A stretch of 64,000 nucleotides of DNA, taken from positions 51,976,180-52,040,179 of the forward strand of contig NC_085873.1 in the NCBI RefSeq assembly GCF_034702125.1, read 5' to 3'. Source of the stretch: Engraulis encrasicolus (taxonomy: Eukaryota > Chordata > Actinopteri > Clupeiformes > Engraulidae). Numbering within the stretch: position 1 is the first letter of the stretch; every line of letters begins with the position of its first letter. The notes below the pieces were generated by a model, which was not told the DNA's origin, ran no database searches, and saw only the letters and a list, made by a program, of their open reading frames with translations. Shown here piece after piece: positions 11,265-21,995 of this stretch. The translations under genes and the position numbers were made by a program.

Positions 11265-11344
11265 AGGGTCACAAGTGTTCAGGGGTTTGAGAAGGACTGT
11301 AGACCAGATGAAGGATGAGAGCTTTTCACAGATACAGTACAGTA

Positions 11345-11576
11345 GCCTACAGAGAGTAACACTGTACTCCTGAGTGTAACACAGTAACACTGCACCCCTG
11401 AGAGTAACACTGTACCCCTGAGGGTAACACTGTACCCCTGAGTGTAACACTGTACCCCAGAGTGTAACACAGTACCCCTGACTGTAACACAGTAACACTG
11501 CACCCCTGAGAGTAACACTGCACCCCTGAGTGTAACACTGTACCCCAGAGAGTAACACTGCACCCCTGAGTGTAAT
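11345..11576. repeat. About 20-bp tandem repeat
   Basis: Units of the form CCCCTGAGTGTAACACTGTA, some carrying an extra ACAGTAACACTGCA insert of 9-14 bp. Minus-strand frames through it are artefacts of the repeat. Confidence 0.92.
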
Positions 11577-11619
11577 TTGCATGTCAAAGTCTCAGAGAGC
11601 AAGCTGCAGTCACAGTGTG

Positions 11620-13290
11620 AGAGTGTGAGAGAATGACTTAACTGTCACTGGAGTATTTCTCGATGACAATGACTTGTTGAAAGAACTGTCACAAAGTAAA
11701 AGTGTCACAAAGTCAAGATGTGTTACAGGTGGGGTGTTATGACAGCTTCATAACTGAAGGTTGGAAATACTTGCTTTTTTGCTGGATGAAAGCATGGCAT
11801 CTACTGGCAGCAGCATTGAGTCAGAAAAACAGGTGGAGTGAGCACAGTGCACAGTCATGTTTTATTCTGCATCTGCTGAAGGTGCCAGAGACATAATGTA
11901 CTATTCAACAGTCGTCTGGCCATATGTGAGCCTGTGCGTCCGTCTGTCCATCAAAGTTTTTTTGTGTGACAACTGAGTCATCTGTGGGCTAGCAAGAGAG
12001 TTGGTCTTGGTATTGAAGAATCAAAGGTTGGATTCCCTAGCCTGGCTATCATGACCTCAAAGCCCTGCCAGCATTTGGTTTCGTCCCAATTCAACCATTT
12101 CTGACTATATATACAGTATCTATTTACGCAACATTCAGAGCATTATAGCCTTTATATGTAATGCTCGTAACACTCATGATGTTGGGCCTACATTATTAAT
12201 AAACGGAATTTAATGGCATAAAATAGCAAGACATCCACTGATGATTTATGCTTTCTAACAGTCATTCACAGGTTTTCCAAAAGTGGTTTAAAACAATATT
12301 AATGTCCTACACACAAATACCTATGGAAATAATATTGATATTTTGTTTGGTATAAAGCCATGTGTACGCATTTACAGCTTCAGAAGCAATTCTAGAGCCT
12401 CTATTGCAATATATCGCAACTGTCACAGCTGGCACTCGCATGTTGCGCTCACGGTGTTCTCCCTCCGTTCACCCTGCTCTTCTGCTTGCTTTCCAAACGC
12501 CAATGGGTAGCCTACGTTTAAAACGCTTCAAACTTTCCAGTCGAAGTCTATTAGGCCTACATCATTAGATCATCAAAGACGTCTGACGTTTTAAAAAGTT
12601 TTAGTCGGATATTTCAACTCGCGATTTGAAAATTGTTGACTGGATTTGAGGCAATAATTGGAAAAGGAGGTGGCATGCAATCTGCCACAACATAGCCTAT
12701 GTTTAACGCTTTCAATGTAGACTACGTGGCCCAATTTTAAAATTATGTAGGCTACTAAACGCACCAATTTGTCGCACGAATCCAGCCAAAGCTGGTTTCA
12801 GTTAACACAGTCCGACTTTTATTTCCACAGTTGGGAGTAGGCCTAGGACTACTTTCATTTTTCCTCAGGTTACTCACGGATCCCTTGTTTTCCTCCTCCC
12901 CTCCTCACGAACTTGACACTTTTTTCCTCGCGCTTGCGTCCCTTGGGGGTAGGCAAAACAACCGTGGAAAGTTGAAAGGAGACAAAATGTCACTATCCAC
13001 TCCACGTTAGGTTTGACACTCGTCGCCAATTGTGTTGTCATCAACAAAATAGACAAGGCAAGCGCGTGCATTTTAGGGAACTTACTTTGCCATTGATTAG
13101 ATCGACTTATATTATATATTTTTGACATTAAGGAAAATAGCCTACCGAGGACATGGTGTCTGCTTCATTTATTAGTCTACAACTTGTAGGATATCTATTC
13201 CATCACCAGCATAAGTCAATCACATCAGTGCATCAGCTCAGCGGCTGATTGCGTAGGCTATCACCGGCCGGTCAGTCATGTAGCAGCAGG
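11620..13290. other. Unassigned non-coding stretch
   Basis: About 1.7 kb without a gene or repeat I can defend. TAGGCCTA occurs at 12552-12559 and 12838-12845. Short open frames at 12362-12568 (+) and 12874-13128 (-) have no recognisable domain. Confidence 0.5.
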
Positions 13291-13530
13291 TTCAAGGCAA
13301 CAAATATTTTCTAGTATGGTCCAAGTACAGTCATTTTTGCAGCTAAAAATGGCTATTTTTGGAAATTCAAAATGGCGGACCATGGAGAAGATCCCCCTTT
13401 TCATGTATGAAAAGTGCATTTTTTCCAGTCATAATGAATACTAAGTATTCATGAAAAAGGTAACACTAGTGAATGAGCAGCATGAATTCTGGAAATAAAC
13501 AACTAAAAATCTCACACAGTGTCCCTTTAA
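13290..13530. repeat. Interspersed repeat shared with 8905 and 50720
   Basis: The phrases CATGGAGAAGATCCCCCTTT plus TCATGTATGAAA, CCAGTCAT, GAATTCTGGAAATAAAC and TCACACAGTG occur in the same order at 50725-50925. It ends near GTGTCCCTTTAAAG. Non-coding. Confidence 0.75.
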
Positions 13531-13619
13531 AGCTCTTCCACCGAATGGAAAAGCAAAACACTGGAAAAAAATGTGGACATAATGTATGTTTTAATTGCTA
13601 AAATATTATCAACTTAAAC

Positions 13620-13880
13620 GGCCGAGCATGGGCGGTTCTAAACGGGGGCCAGTGTTGGCCAGGGCCCCAGTAGATTTCCTCCTGACCCCTGTTGTGGCCC
13701 CCCTGCTGAACAGCCAATGACTGCGACATGATATACATTTTTGCATATTATATACTGTATATTTGTGTATATTATATATTCATAACATTAAAAATGTATC
13801 TCTTTTGCCAATTCATGTGCGTGCCCCCCTGAAAAAACAATGGCCCCACCTCGGCCCCCCTGGTAATTTAGTCTACAACC
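13620..13880. repeat. GC-biased degenerate repeat, possible hAT relic
   Basis: GGGCGGTTCTAAACGGGGGCC at the left is followed by GGGCCCC, TGGCCCCCC and GCCCCCCTGG blocks around an AT-rich core. No matching second copy lies in this window and no target duplication is visible. The span to 14410 beyond it is unassigned. Confidence 0.35.
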
Positions 13881-14427
13881 CCAAAGCAGATACATCAGTT
13901 TTTATTACACTTTGCCACTGACAATGTGTAATGTCCTACCTTGTTTTAAAAGTTTCAGTTTGTCATCAACTCTATAAAAAACGTGTTTTGTCATTAAAAT
14001 ATACCAAGAGCTGTGTGACATTCTCTAGACAGATACAACCCAGTTGTAAAGCAATACTTCTTGTTGTAAGAAGTCACAGCATAAATTCGCAACCCTCAAA
14101 TTAAATATTAACACAGTATGGCATATTCTTTGTTTGTGGAAGTCTGCCACACTATATTTCATTTTTATGCCTTGGATATCCATGTGTATAGTGTGATAAT
14201 GGGCCCACTATAACCAAAACACTAAGCAATTTAGTTCTCTGGAAAGCAATTATTGTTCTGTAATTATATGGTAATTAGAATTCCATTTATTCCCAGACAA
14301 TTTTTTGCCCATTACTGAATTTAGTGCCGGTTAAGTAATATAAGCCTCTCTAAACATTTAGCCTGCAGTGTTTGCACTGGGGGTGGAGTGTTTGAAAGCA
14401 TGCCTTCAGAGTTTATATGCAGCGTTC

Positions 14428-14490
14428 ACACACACACGCACACACACACAAGTGCACGCACGGACGCACGCGCACACGCACACGCACACA
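14428..14490. repeat. (CA)n-like microsatellite
   Basis: CACACA tracts mixed with GCACGC interruptions. Confidence 0.85.
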
Positions 14491-14567
14491 GCACATTATC
14501 TTTTTTTTAAAGCCATAATGAGGCTCTGAGGGGGTTGGGACAGCATCAGTTGCTTTGACATCAAACC

Positions 14568-14925
14568 ATTTCCACTGAGGCAATACAGTAGGCAATAGGT
14601 TGGCTTGTTTCCACTGAGGCAATACAGTAGGCAATAGGTTGGCTTGTTTCCTCTGAGGCAATACAGAAGGCAATAGGTTGGCTTGTTTCCTCTGAGGCAA
14701 TACAGAAGGCAATAGGTTGGCTTGTTTCCACTGAGGCAATATAGTAGGCAATAGGTTGGCTTGTTTCCACTGAGGCAATACAGTAAGCAATAGGTTGGCT
14801 TGTTTCCACTGAGGCAATACAGTAGGCAATAGGTTGGCTTGTTTCCACTGAGGCAATACAATACAGTAGGCAATAGGTTGGCTTGTTTCCACTGAGGCAA
14901 TACAATACAGTAGGCAATAGGTTGT
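14568..14925. repeat. 39-bp minisatellite, about 9 units
   Basis: Units of GTTTCCACTG + AGGCAATACA + GTAGGCAATA + GGTTGGCTT. The last two units carry an extra ATACA. All three minus-strand frames stay open because the unit lacks stops there; that is not evidence for a protein. Confidence 0.96.
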
Positions 14926-14997
14926 TTATAAGCCTCGCTGGCTTTGAAAGCTCTATCTTACTGCAGCCTGAGCTCACTCTGCTTTATGCTGCTAGCC

Positions 14998-15217
14998 CTT
15001 CTTCTTCTTCCCCTTCTTCTTCTTCTTCTTCTTTTTCCTCCTCTTTCCCCTTCTTCTTCTTCTCCTTCTTCTTCTTTTTCCTCCTCCTCTTCTTCTTCTT
15101 CTTCTTCTTCTTCTTTTTCCTCCTCTTTCCCCTTCTTCTTCTTCTCCTTCTTCTTTTTCCTCCTCCTCTTCTTCTTCTTCTCCTTCTTCTTCTTCTTCTC
15201 CTTCTTCTCCTTCTTCC

Positions 15218-15249
<32 letters not shown>

Positions 15250-15482
15250 TTCCTCTACTTCTTCTTCTTCTTTTTCCTCCTCTTCTTCTTCTCCTTCTCC
15301 TTCTCCTTCTCCTTCTTCGTCTTCTTCTTCTTCCTCTTCTTCTTCTTCCTCTTCTTCTTATTCTTCTTCCTTTTCCTTCTCTTCTTCTTCTCCTTCTCCT
15401 TCTCCTTCTTCGTCTTCTTCTTCTACCTCTTCGTCTTCTTCTTCTTCTTCTTCTTCTTCTTCTTCTTCCTCCTCTTTCCCCT

Positions 15483-15517
<35 letters not shown>

Positions 15518-15558
15518 TTCCTCCTCTTCTTCTTCTTCTTCTTCTTCTTCTTCTTCCT
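14998..15558 (+). repeat. (TTC)n/(TCC)n polypyrimidine tract, about 560 bp
   Basis: Almost pure pyrimidine on the plus strand, mainly TTC triplets with CCTC, CTCC and TTTCC interruptions and sub-blocks repeated at larger scale (compare 15003-15070 with 15083-15150, and 15285-15315 with 15385-15412). The opposite strand is GAA-rich. Such tracts can adopt triplex (H-DNA) structure. Confidence 0.97.
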
Positions 15559-15911
15559 CAGCTCTTGTCCTCCTCCGCTAATTACCCCATGTAGTCTAAT
15601 GTACTATACAACACCACATATACAACAATTTCACCAATTGTGTTAACAAATCATTTTTGTACACTGTCCACTAACAGACAGTGCATGAGGCCTACTGTAC
15701 CATAGCCTACATCCGAATTTAGCCAAACGAAGCAAAGCGAACTCCACCATTCTTTCCTCTGACTCTTTCAGACGTGAGGAACTCAGTTGACAGTTTTGGG
15801 AAATTCCAGTCTTGGGAGAATCCTCTCCTCCAACAAGGGGCGTTAACTGACTGTGCCGTCAAAGTAGCTTTAGTTTAGCCTATAGCTTGCTGAGATTTTT
15901 GATTCAAATTT

Positions 15912-16198
15912 TTGGTAACACTTTATTTTAGGGATACATCTATTAGCACTAATACATACAATGTTTCTGTATAAGTAACTTGTAAGGCATGTACAAAGCA
16001 AAATCAAACATTTGTTAGGCATGTATTCGCAAATGTCTTGTTCATGCACAATAAGGGATTTATTACCAGTTTAACCTTAGTAAGGACCTAGTAGGCCTTA
16101 ACATTTGCTTAGTACATGCCTTACAAGGTACTCATGCAGACATTAACATTGTATGTATTAGTGCTAACAGATGTATCCCTAAAATAAAGTGTTACCAA
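15912..16198. mobile_element. Long-inverted-repeat MITE, GGTAACACTTTA family, copy 1
   Basis: The first roughly 55 bp (TTGGTAACACTTTATTTTAG, then GGATACATCT.TTAGCACTAATACATACAATGTT) are mirrored almost exactly at the right end. Inner blocks TTGTAAGGCATGTAC also pair, so most of the element is one imperfect palindrome. A left-end copy lies at 63317. No coding capacity; superfamily not assigned. Confidence 0.9.
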
Positions 16199-16199
16199 A

Positions 16200-16790
16200 T
16201 GTTTGTACAGCACACGTCTTTCAGTTTACTTTTTTTTACTTCATAATAAGCCGCCCTCCAACATTATCTACTACCAGGAATGAACCCAGCTGCAGCACGG
16301 CACACTATTCCCATGGATGTTAATAATTAAGGATTTAATTTGTGTGTAAAAAATATTAAATATTAATTAATTTCAGTGTCATTAGAGAGTTCAAGCCTTG
16401 AGTGAACACAGCAGCACACCGTGCGTGCGTGCGTGCGTGTGTGTGTGTGTGTGTGTGCGCGCGTGCGTGTGCATGCATGCTAACCACATTACATAGATTT
16501 TTGACACTAAAATACCCTTTATTTGAACTTGAACATACAGTATCCTAAGCTATCCACGTGCTGGCTGTTTTGGTTTTTCTGAAGAGCTCTCTGCCATAAT
16601 TAATTTTGAGTTGATGGAATGTAGTCAGTTTTTTTTCCCACCGTTTGTGTATTGTATGCTTTCGTTGCATAAGTTCAGGTTTCAGTCGGCTGTCGAATGC
16701 TCATATCCCATGATGGATTTAGGCTACTCTATTAGATTACACATGCAATAAGCACTGCTGCTCTATTAAAAGCATACCAAATAAGCATCC
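16200..16790. other. Unassigned stretch with a (TG)n tract
   Basis: A GTGCGTGCGTGTGTG microsatellite at about 16422-16482 is the only feature I can support. CCGT repeats at 16832-16846 follow just outside. Confidence 0.55.
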
Positions 16791-17149
16791 TTTTTTTAGA
16801 TGCGTCCTAGCATCTCTATAAGGTGGTATATCCGTCCGTCCGTCCGTTGGTCTGTCTGTCTGAAACGCATTCTCTAAATTGGCCAAAACACCACAATTTT
16901 CGCTGCCATTTTTCCCGTTACTCTCCTCATATTTGTGCTTCTTGACGCATCTTTGTCCACCTGTCGGACTTATTACAGGTGTGGCTATTAACGTCAACCT
17001 CTACCACCCATATGTACTGTTCTCTCTACTGATACTCTCATCCTATAATTTCATTTTCACCAGGAAAGGAGCTATCTGGGAAACAAGGCACATAACCACT
17101 CTCTCCTTCGTCTTTACAAAGATAAGTAGCAACACAAAATTAAGTGAGG

Positions 17150-18604
17150 ACTTCATAGTCAAGTTCATTACGTTTGGATCTGAACCTTTCGCTGGATTTT
17201 TATGGGGATTTGGAAAACTATACATTTTTGAAAAGTATATTGTATAAGCAATCAGAAAAAACATGTTTCCATTTGCACAAATGTCTGCATGGCGGCCATC
17301 TTGGATTTTTCAAAATGGCTTCCGAAAAACCATAATTTTGCAATATCTCAGCTTCTGAATGAGCTAAAACATTGATTCAAACTGCTAAACCTACATTTTC
17401 AGGGTCACTGAATCTACTGGTGGTAGTTTTAATGTTCTCAGACAGTTTGTTACCATGCTAATTTATTTGAACTGGTGATTTACTGTATAGTATCTACAAG
17501 TAGATGCATGTCTGTCAAGCCCACCATACAAAACATCCCAGCTAGAATGTGCAAAACAGTTTACGTGTCCAGCATTGTGCTGTATATATCCAGGCTTGCT
17601 TGTGCAAAGCTCATACCAACTACATTGTATCCAGTAAACAGGAGCAGTGCCATGTAGTGAATATATTGAATGTCAACAGGCGTTAAATTTTTGCCTTTTG
17701 CCTTCCTTCAGCATGCATGTATTTTCTGTATGATGATCCTGGAATCTGACTGCAAGACACAGTTACAAATCAAGTAATAAATTGGTGTTATTAATATTGT
17801 TAATGCACATACTGTCATTAACTGGTGTTGGTGATGGTGGTGGAGTGTAACAGTGAGGGTTCTGTTTGCTGTTTGTTCTGGTTATAATCATGGGTGAAGA
17901 GCATCGAGGTGAACAAGAGACATGTCAAGCATTATGAGCTCATTAACTGGAAGCTGTGTGTTTTATGCCAGTCTGACGATGCCAAAAGGTGGTTCTGGTC
18001 CAGAATCCAAGATTAGACGCCGATGGACATGTACTGGAAGTAGGTCAAGAGGGGGCCAGTCTGAGTGATGGGGGCTATGTTAAAATCAAAAGACGACTGC
18101 AGAACTGCACTACAACCTCCCAGTGATGCAGCACCTTCTGCACTGCTTCTAGGCAGGCCAAGAGAAATGTAAATATTGTTTCTGATCTCCAAAAAATCGG
18201 GAACTCCACCCACTTGGTCGGACAACAGTCAACCAGTAGCAAACCTAAGGAGGCAGATCAGCCGTTTGGGAAATGTTAATTGTTATGGACTTGGTCAGAC
18301 CAAGTCTCGAAAAATGACTGAAAAATGACTGACCCAGGCACCTCAGCATCTGATTCTTCTCCACTATCCACAAGATTTCGTACGAGTCCACTCGATAAGA
18401 AACCATGCTTCTTCTACCAAAAGGACGATAGTGAACTGCTTTATCAGGTCAAAACTGCAAATGGCAGTAAAACTCTAAAGGCTGCTGTAAAGTCCCAGAA
18501 TCCCACCCTGAAAACAAGAATGACCACCAGCATCTCAGCAGATGATGCACATTCAATTGTCCAATATCACAAAGATTGCATTCAGTAGAAAGTGGCTCAA
18601 TGCC
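17150..18604 (+). mobile_element. Unclassified element, copy A (left arm of near-palindrome)
   Basis: This segment matches, in reverse complement and in order, 26885-26118, then 19658-19100, then about 18905-18883. Shared marks are TTTTTATGGGGATTTGGAAA near 17200, a GCGGCCATCTTGGATTTTTC block, CAGCTAGAATGTGCAAAAC, GAGCTCATTAACTGGAAGCTGTG and TCCAGAATCCAAGATTAGAC. It ends with a reading frame for a Cys/His-containing protein. Compared with copy B it lacks about 190 bp between AAAGATTG and CATTCAGTAG. I do not recognise the superfamily. Confidence 0.8.
18316..18604 (+). pseudogene. Remnant of an unclassified Cys/His protein, copy A
   Basis: Open from an ATG near 18316 to a stop just after 18585. 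The sequence has a Ser/Thr-rich start, a Cys-rich site (KKPCFFYQKDD), a middle with ANGSKTLKAAVKSQNPTLKTR, and ISADDAH...YHKDC. Copy B has SSICQKADG at the first site, so a CxxC pair followed by HxxC is likely ancestral, each copy having lost one cysteine. From memory, an ISAxDxxxxxxxYHxxC context occurs in several predicted mobile-element-linked fish proteins; I cannot name the family. The frame is truncated by the 190-bp deletion, so the protein is not functional here. Confidence 0.6.
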
Positions 18605-18882
18605 AGTCTTGCCATAACTGAAATCTGTCTGTTCTAAATGACCTAAAGAAGTCAAAAGTCCCTACTATCCAGAAGCATGTGAAGAAGACATGGTTCATGC
18701 TGCAATGACAACTGATGAATATGATAACATGAAAACAATTTACAAAGCAGCACAGGTGACAAGGACAAACATTGCAACCTTCACCAAGACAGGCCAGGGA
18801 ACAGATGCCATACAAGTATCCAGCAACATCAATGATGTCCCAGCTGAATTGTACAGACTAGCAAGGGTGTGTCTCTCTTTCG
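18605..18882. other. Spacer between the two inverted copies
   Basis: About 278 bp at the centre of the near-palindrome. Its minus strand continues the open frame of copy B. No matching segment exists in copy A. Confidence 0.6.
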
Positions 18883-19340
18883 GCCACTTTCTACTGAATG
18901 CAAGTTCATGATTCTCCAAGGCTTCTGAATCAAGCATGTTGACATACATTTTTTTCAATGATGTCCATGCTTTGTTTTGTGTTTCCACATCAATACGGTT
19001 GATCAGCTCAAGCAGACATGTTAACGTCAAGGCTTCTTTGAGAGTTGTATTTCTGTCAGGCCTGAGTCTCGCCGTACATGACACATGTTTTGTCCCACAA
19101 TCTTTGTGATATCATACATCAATTGCATGTGCATCATCTGCTGAGATGCGGGTGTTCAGTCTTGTTTTGAGTGTGAGATTCTGGGACTGTTCCAAAGCAG
19201 CCTTTGGAGATTTTCCGGCATTTGCAGTTCTGACCAGATAAAGTAGTTCACCATCGGCCTTTTGGCAGATGGAGCTTTGTTTCTTGACGAGTGGAGTGGA
19301 GAAGAATTAGATGTTGAGGGGCCTGGGTCATCCATTTCTG
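18740..19340 (-). pseudogene. Remnant of the same Cys/His protein, copy B
   Basis: The minus strand aligns with copy A from about 19340 down to 19100 (AGATGATGCACAT, then CAATTG, then the YHKDC site with a stop just before it). It then continues into an open 114-codon stretch, 19084-18740, with MSCTARLRPDRNTTLKEAL, ELINRIDVETQNKAW and FSRKWPKERH, the part missing from copy A. Frame changes and stops make this a pseudogene. It shows that the parental protein was longer and mostly helical after the Cys/His module. Function is unknown. Confidence 0.55.
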
Positions 19341-19809
19341 TTCATCCTCTCTTCTTGCCACGCTTCTTGGCTGTGCATCGTCCTGTAGAAATGATGTGCA
19401 TGTTGGTTGCTTGCATGCTGTATTTGAACCTTGTTGGTTGCACCTGAGTGACAGGAGAGATACTAGACTGCTTTCTGTGTCCCTGGTGTCTCAGCTGTGC
19501 AGTTCTGCAGTCGTCTTTGGATTTAACATGGTCCCAATCACTCAGAGTGACCCTCTCTTGAACTACTTCTCATACATGTCCATTAGTGTCTAATCTTGGA
19601 TTCTGGACCAGAACCACAGTCTTGGTATCATCAGACTGGCATAGAATACACAGCTTCCGACTTCCGGATTGGACATGGCGTGAGCGGTCAGGATATTTAG
19701 TGGCTCCCTAACTTTTGTTATTTTTACTCTTTGTTTACCCCCATAACTTCTATTATTTTCGTCTACCATAGTGCAGTTATTGTTCTTCAACAGTGAAGAT
19801 AGTTTAAGA

Positions 19810-20706
19810 ATGCCGAAGAACCCTCCTCGACCCGGAAAACCGTCTGAAAAGGGGAAAGCTAATTCGCCCACTGGCAAGACTAGCCAGATTTCAGGCATGG
19901 AGCTAACCGAACAGTTTGAAAACCTCCGTTCAGCGCTGTTAACAGAACTGACTCAATCTATTCACAGCGCGGTGAAAAAAGACCTCGATGCAGCTTTAGC
20001 TCCTCTCAGCTCTACTTTGGGCCAAGTGAAAGAGCACTGCGAGTCACAAGAGGAGCGCATCTGTGGCATTGAATCTACACTCGACGAAACCGAACAGAGA
20101 CTTTCTCTTCTGGAAGCTAAGCTTGCTGCTGTAATGGCGGAGAACGCATGGCTGAAAGACAAGGTGGACGACTTAGAAAACCGTTCTCGCAGGCTTAATT
20201 TGAGAGTGGTGGGCATACCCGAGGGGGTGGAAGGATCTAACCCAGTAGGTTTCATGACGCATTTCTTTACTGAAGTATTTGGGAAAGATTTTTTCCCGAC
20301 CCCCCTCGTTCTCGCTCGCGCACACCGGCTTGGATCCCCTGCTACGCCGGACGCAACAAGTGGAACTCCACCACCACGTCCGAGGGTGTTCATCGTTGCC
20401 TTTCACAATTATCAAGACAGGCAGCGGATCGTCGTACACAGACGCCAACGAGAGATGAAGTTTCGTGGCCACACGATTTTCATTCATGAAGACGTCAGCG
20501 CCGAGCTGGGACGCAAACGAGCAGCTTTCAAGGAGGTGAAGGGTCTACTCTACGCGAAAGGAGTCAAGTTCAGGATGGGCTACCCAGCTCGTCTCCGCGT
20601 GCTTTTCCGCAGTAAGGAGCTGTGCTTTGATACACCGGAGGCGGCCATGGATTTCTACCAACAGCAGTGGGGTTCCCACACTTCTGCCGAGACTGTCGAG
20701 TCTTAA
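19810..20706 (+). CDS. L1 ORF1 protein (RNA-binding chaperone)
   Basis: 298 codons from the ATG at 19810; an upstream in-frame ATG at 19771 would add 13 residues. I prefer 19810 because a Pro/Lys-rich basic start (MPKNPPRPGKP) is usual for these proteins. Residues about 30-125 are a heptad-rich coiled coil for trimer formation. ENRSRRLNLRVVGIPEG (about 123-140) opens the RRM-like domain. RAHRLG and PRPRVFIVAFHNYQDR follow, and the C-terminal domain ends near the stop. In known L1 elements ORF1p binds the element RNA in ribonucleoprotein particles and has nucleic-acid chaperone activity. The frame is intact, without stops or shifts. Confidence 0.95.
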   Translation: MPKNPPRPGKPSEKGKANSPTGKTSQISGMELTEQFENLRSALLTELTQSIHSAVKKDLDAALAPLSSTLGQVKEHCESQEERICGIESTLDETEQRLSLLEAKLAAVMAENAWLKDKVDDLENRSRRLNLRVVGIPEGVEGSNPVGFMTHFFTEVFGKDFFPTPLVLARAHRLGSPATPDATSGTPPPRPRVFIVAFHNYQDRQRIVVHRRQREMKFRGHTIFIHEDVSAELGRKRAAFKEVKGLLYAKGVKFRMGYPARLRVLFRSKELCFDTPEAAMDFYQQQWGSHTSAETVES

Positions 20707-20734
20707 AGGTAAAGCGCATTAATGCAATAGCTAA

Positions 20735-21630
20735 CGTGTGCGGCGCACTTTATTTTTGGAAGGCACTTGAAATGATGGCTAGCCTACAGCATGAACCAGA
20801 CATTACATTCCACCTGCTTTGTTTAGTATGATGTGGGCTACCTAATGTTGGTTGACCGTCATTACCATTTAAAATAATGTGGACCTACTAGCTGGGTTTC
20901 ACCATGTGACTTTTGTTGTTGTGGCTGCTGCTGGGTTACAATTTTCAATTTGACATGGCCTTTTTGTTGGACTGGACATTTTGAAACATTTGAGAAGGAC
21001 TATTGCACTCCAAGTCGGGTTCTGCATTTTTTTTTCTTTCAATGTGTGGTGCATTTGCTTTTGAAAGACATTTGAAATGACTGCTAACGGCACAAACCAC
21101 TTTCTTTGGTTACCCATCATCATCAGCATTTAGGTCACGTGGCCAGTCTGATGGGTGGGCTTCATGTGGGATTTTCTGTTGACGCTTTTCAGCATGGGAT
21201 TTAAAAAAAAAAAAAAAAACCTCTCAAAATATTACTCTTTCTCCTACCTAATTTGAAACATTTGAAAAGGACTGTTACACTCCAAGTCGGGTTCTGCATA
21301 TATATATTATATATATATTTTTTTTGCTATTGACAATGTGTGGTGCATTTATTTTTGAAAGACACTTGTAATGCCTGCTGACGGCACAAACCACACTGTT
21401 CTTTCTTTGATTACCCATCATTATCAGCATTTAAGTAAGTTAACGCTGCCAGTCTGCTAGGTGGGCTTCATGTAAGGTTATTATTATTATTATTATTATT
21501 TTGGCTGACACTTTTCAGCTGGGCTTTTTTTTTATGAATGTAAACGCAAGGTTTATTTTCTTAATATTTTTGATTTTCAAAAATACTTTTGACTAGTTTC
21601 ACTGCACTCAGAATGGGGTTCTGTATCACA
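20735..21630 (+). repeat. Three about 300-bp tandem repeats between L1 ORFs
   Basis: Units start at about 20735, 21042 and 21335. Each begins with a GTGNGGYGCAYTTNNTTTTG block, then a TGAAATG-like block, then CACAAACCAC in the later two, and ends with a GGACTRTTRCACTCCAAGTC-like block and GGGTTCTGCAT. Units differ by small insertions, A-runs (21199-21216), a TA tract (21300-21318) and TTA repeats (21480-21500). No open frame. They may carry regulatory or translation-promoting sequence for ORF2; that is inference. Confidence 0.85.
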
Positions 21631-21995
21631 AGTGGCATTGGGAGCCACTGGTACACTTGTTTGTTTGTGTGTGTGTGTACTTGAACGATGTCGAAGCGGA
21701 ATGTCTTTAGATTGGCTAATCCTGCGATCCTCCTCAGGTTCCTTAGTAGAGGTGGATCTAGGAATGTGTTCCTGTTGCTATTTTTTGTTTGTTTTTATTA
21801 TTTCCGTTTTTTTGCTTTCTCCCCCCTCTCTTTGGTGCTTATTCTAAAACCAAACTTAGGACACAAGCCTACACGTACTATGGTACTACTATATATCCTG
21901 ATTTATCCCATAGATATCTCAAGGCCTCTTTTTGACCATATTAGTAGAATGAACTACCACTTCCTACAAGTCTTTCCACTATTACTCATAACAAT

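Noticed and set aside
14413..14977. Minus-strand frames with repeated WKQANLLPTVLPQ peptide
   Set aside because: Product of the 39-bp (13-codon) minisatellite. All three frames are open, which argues against selection on any one.
14883..15594. Two 216-232-codon plus-strand frames rich in Leu, Phe and Ser
   Set aside because: They are translations of the TTC tract and have no composition beyond the triplet repeat.
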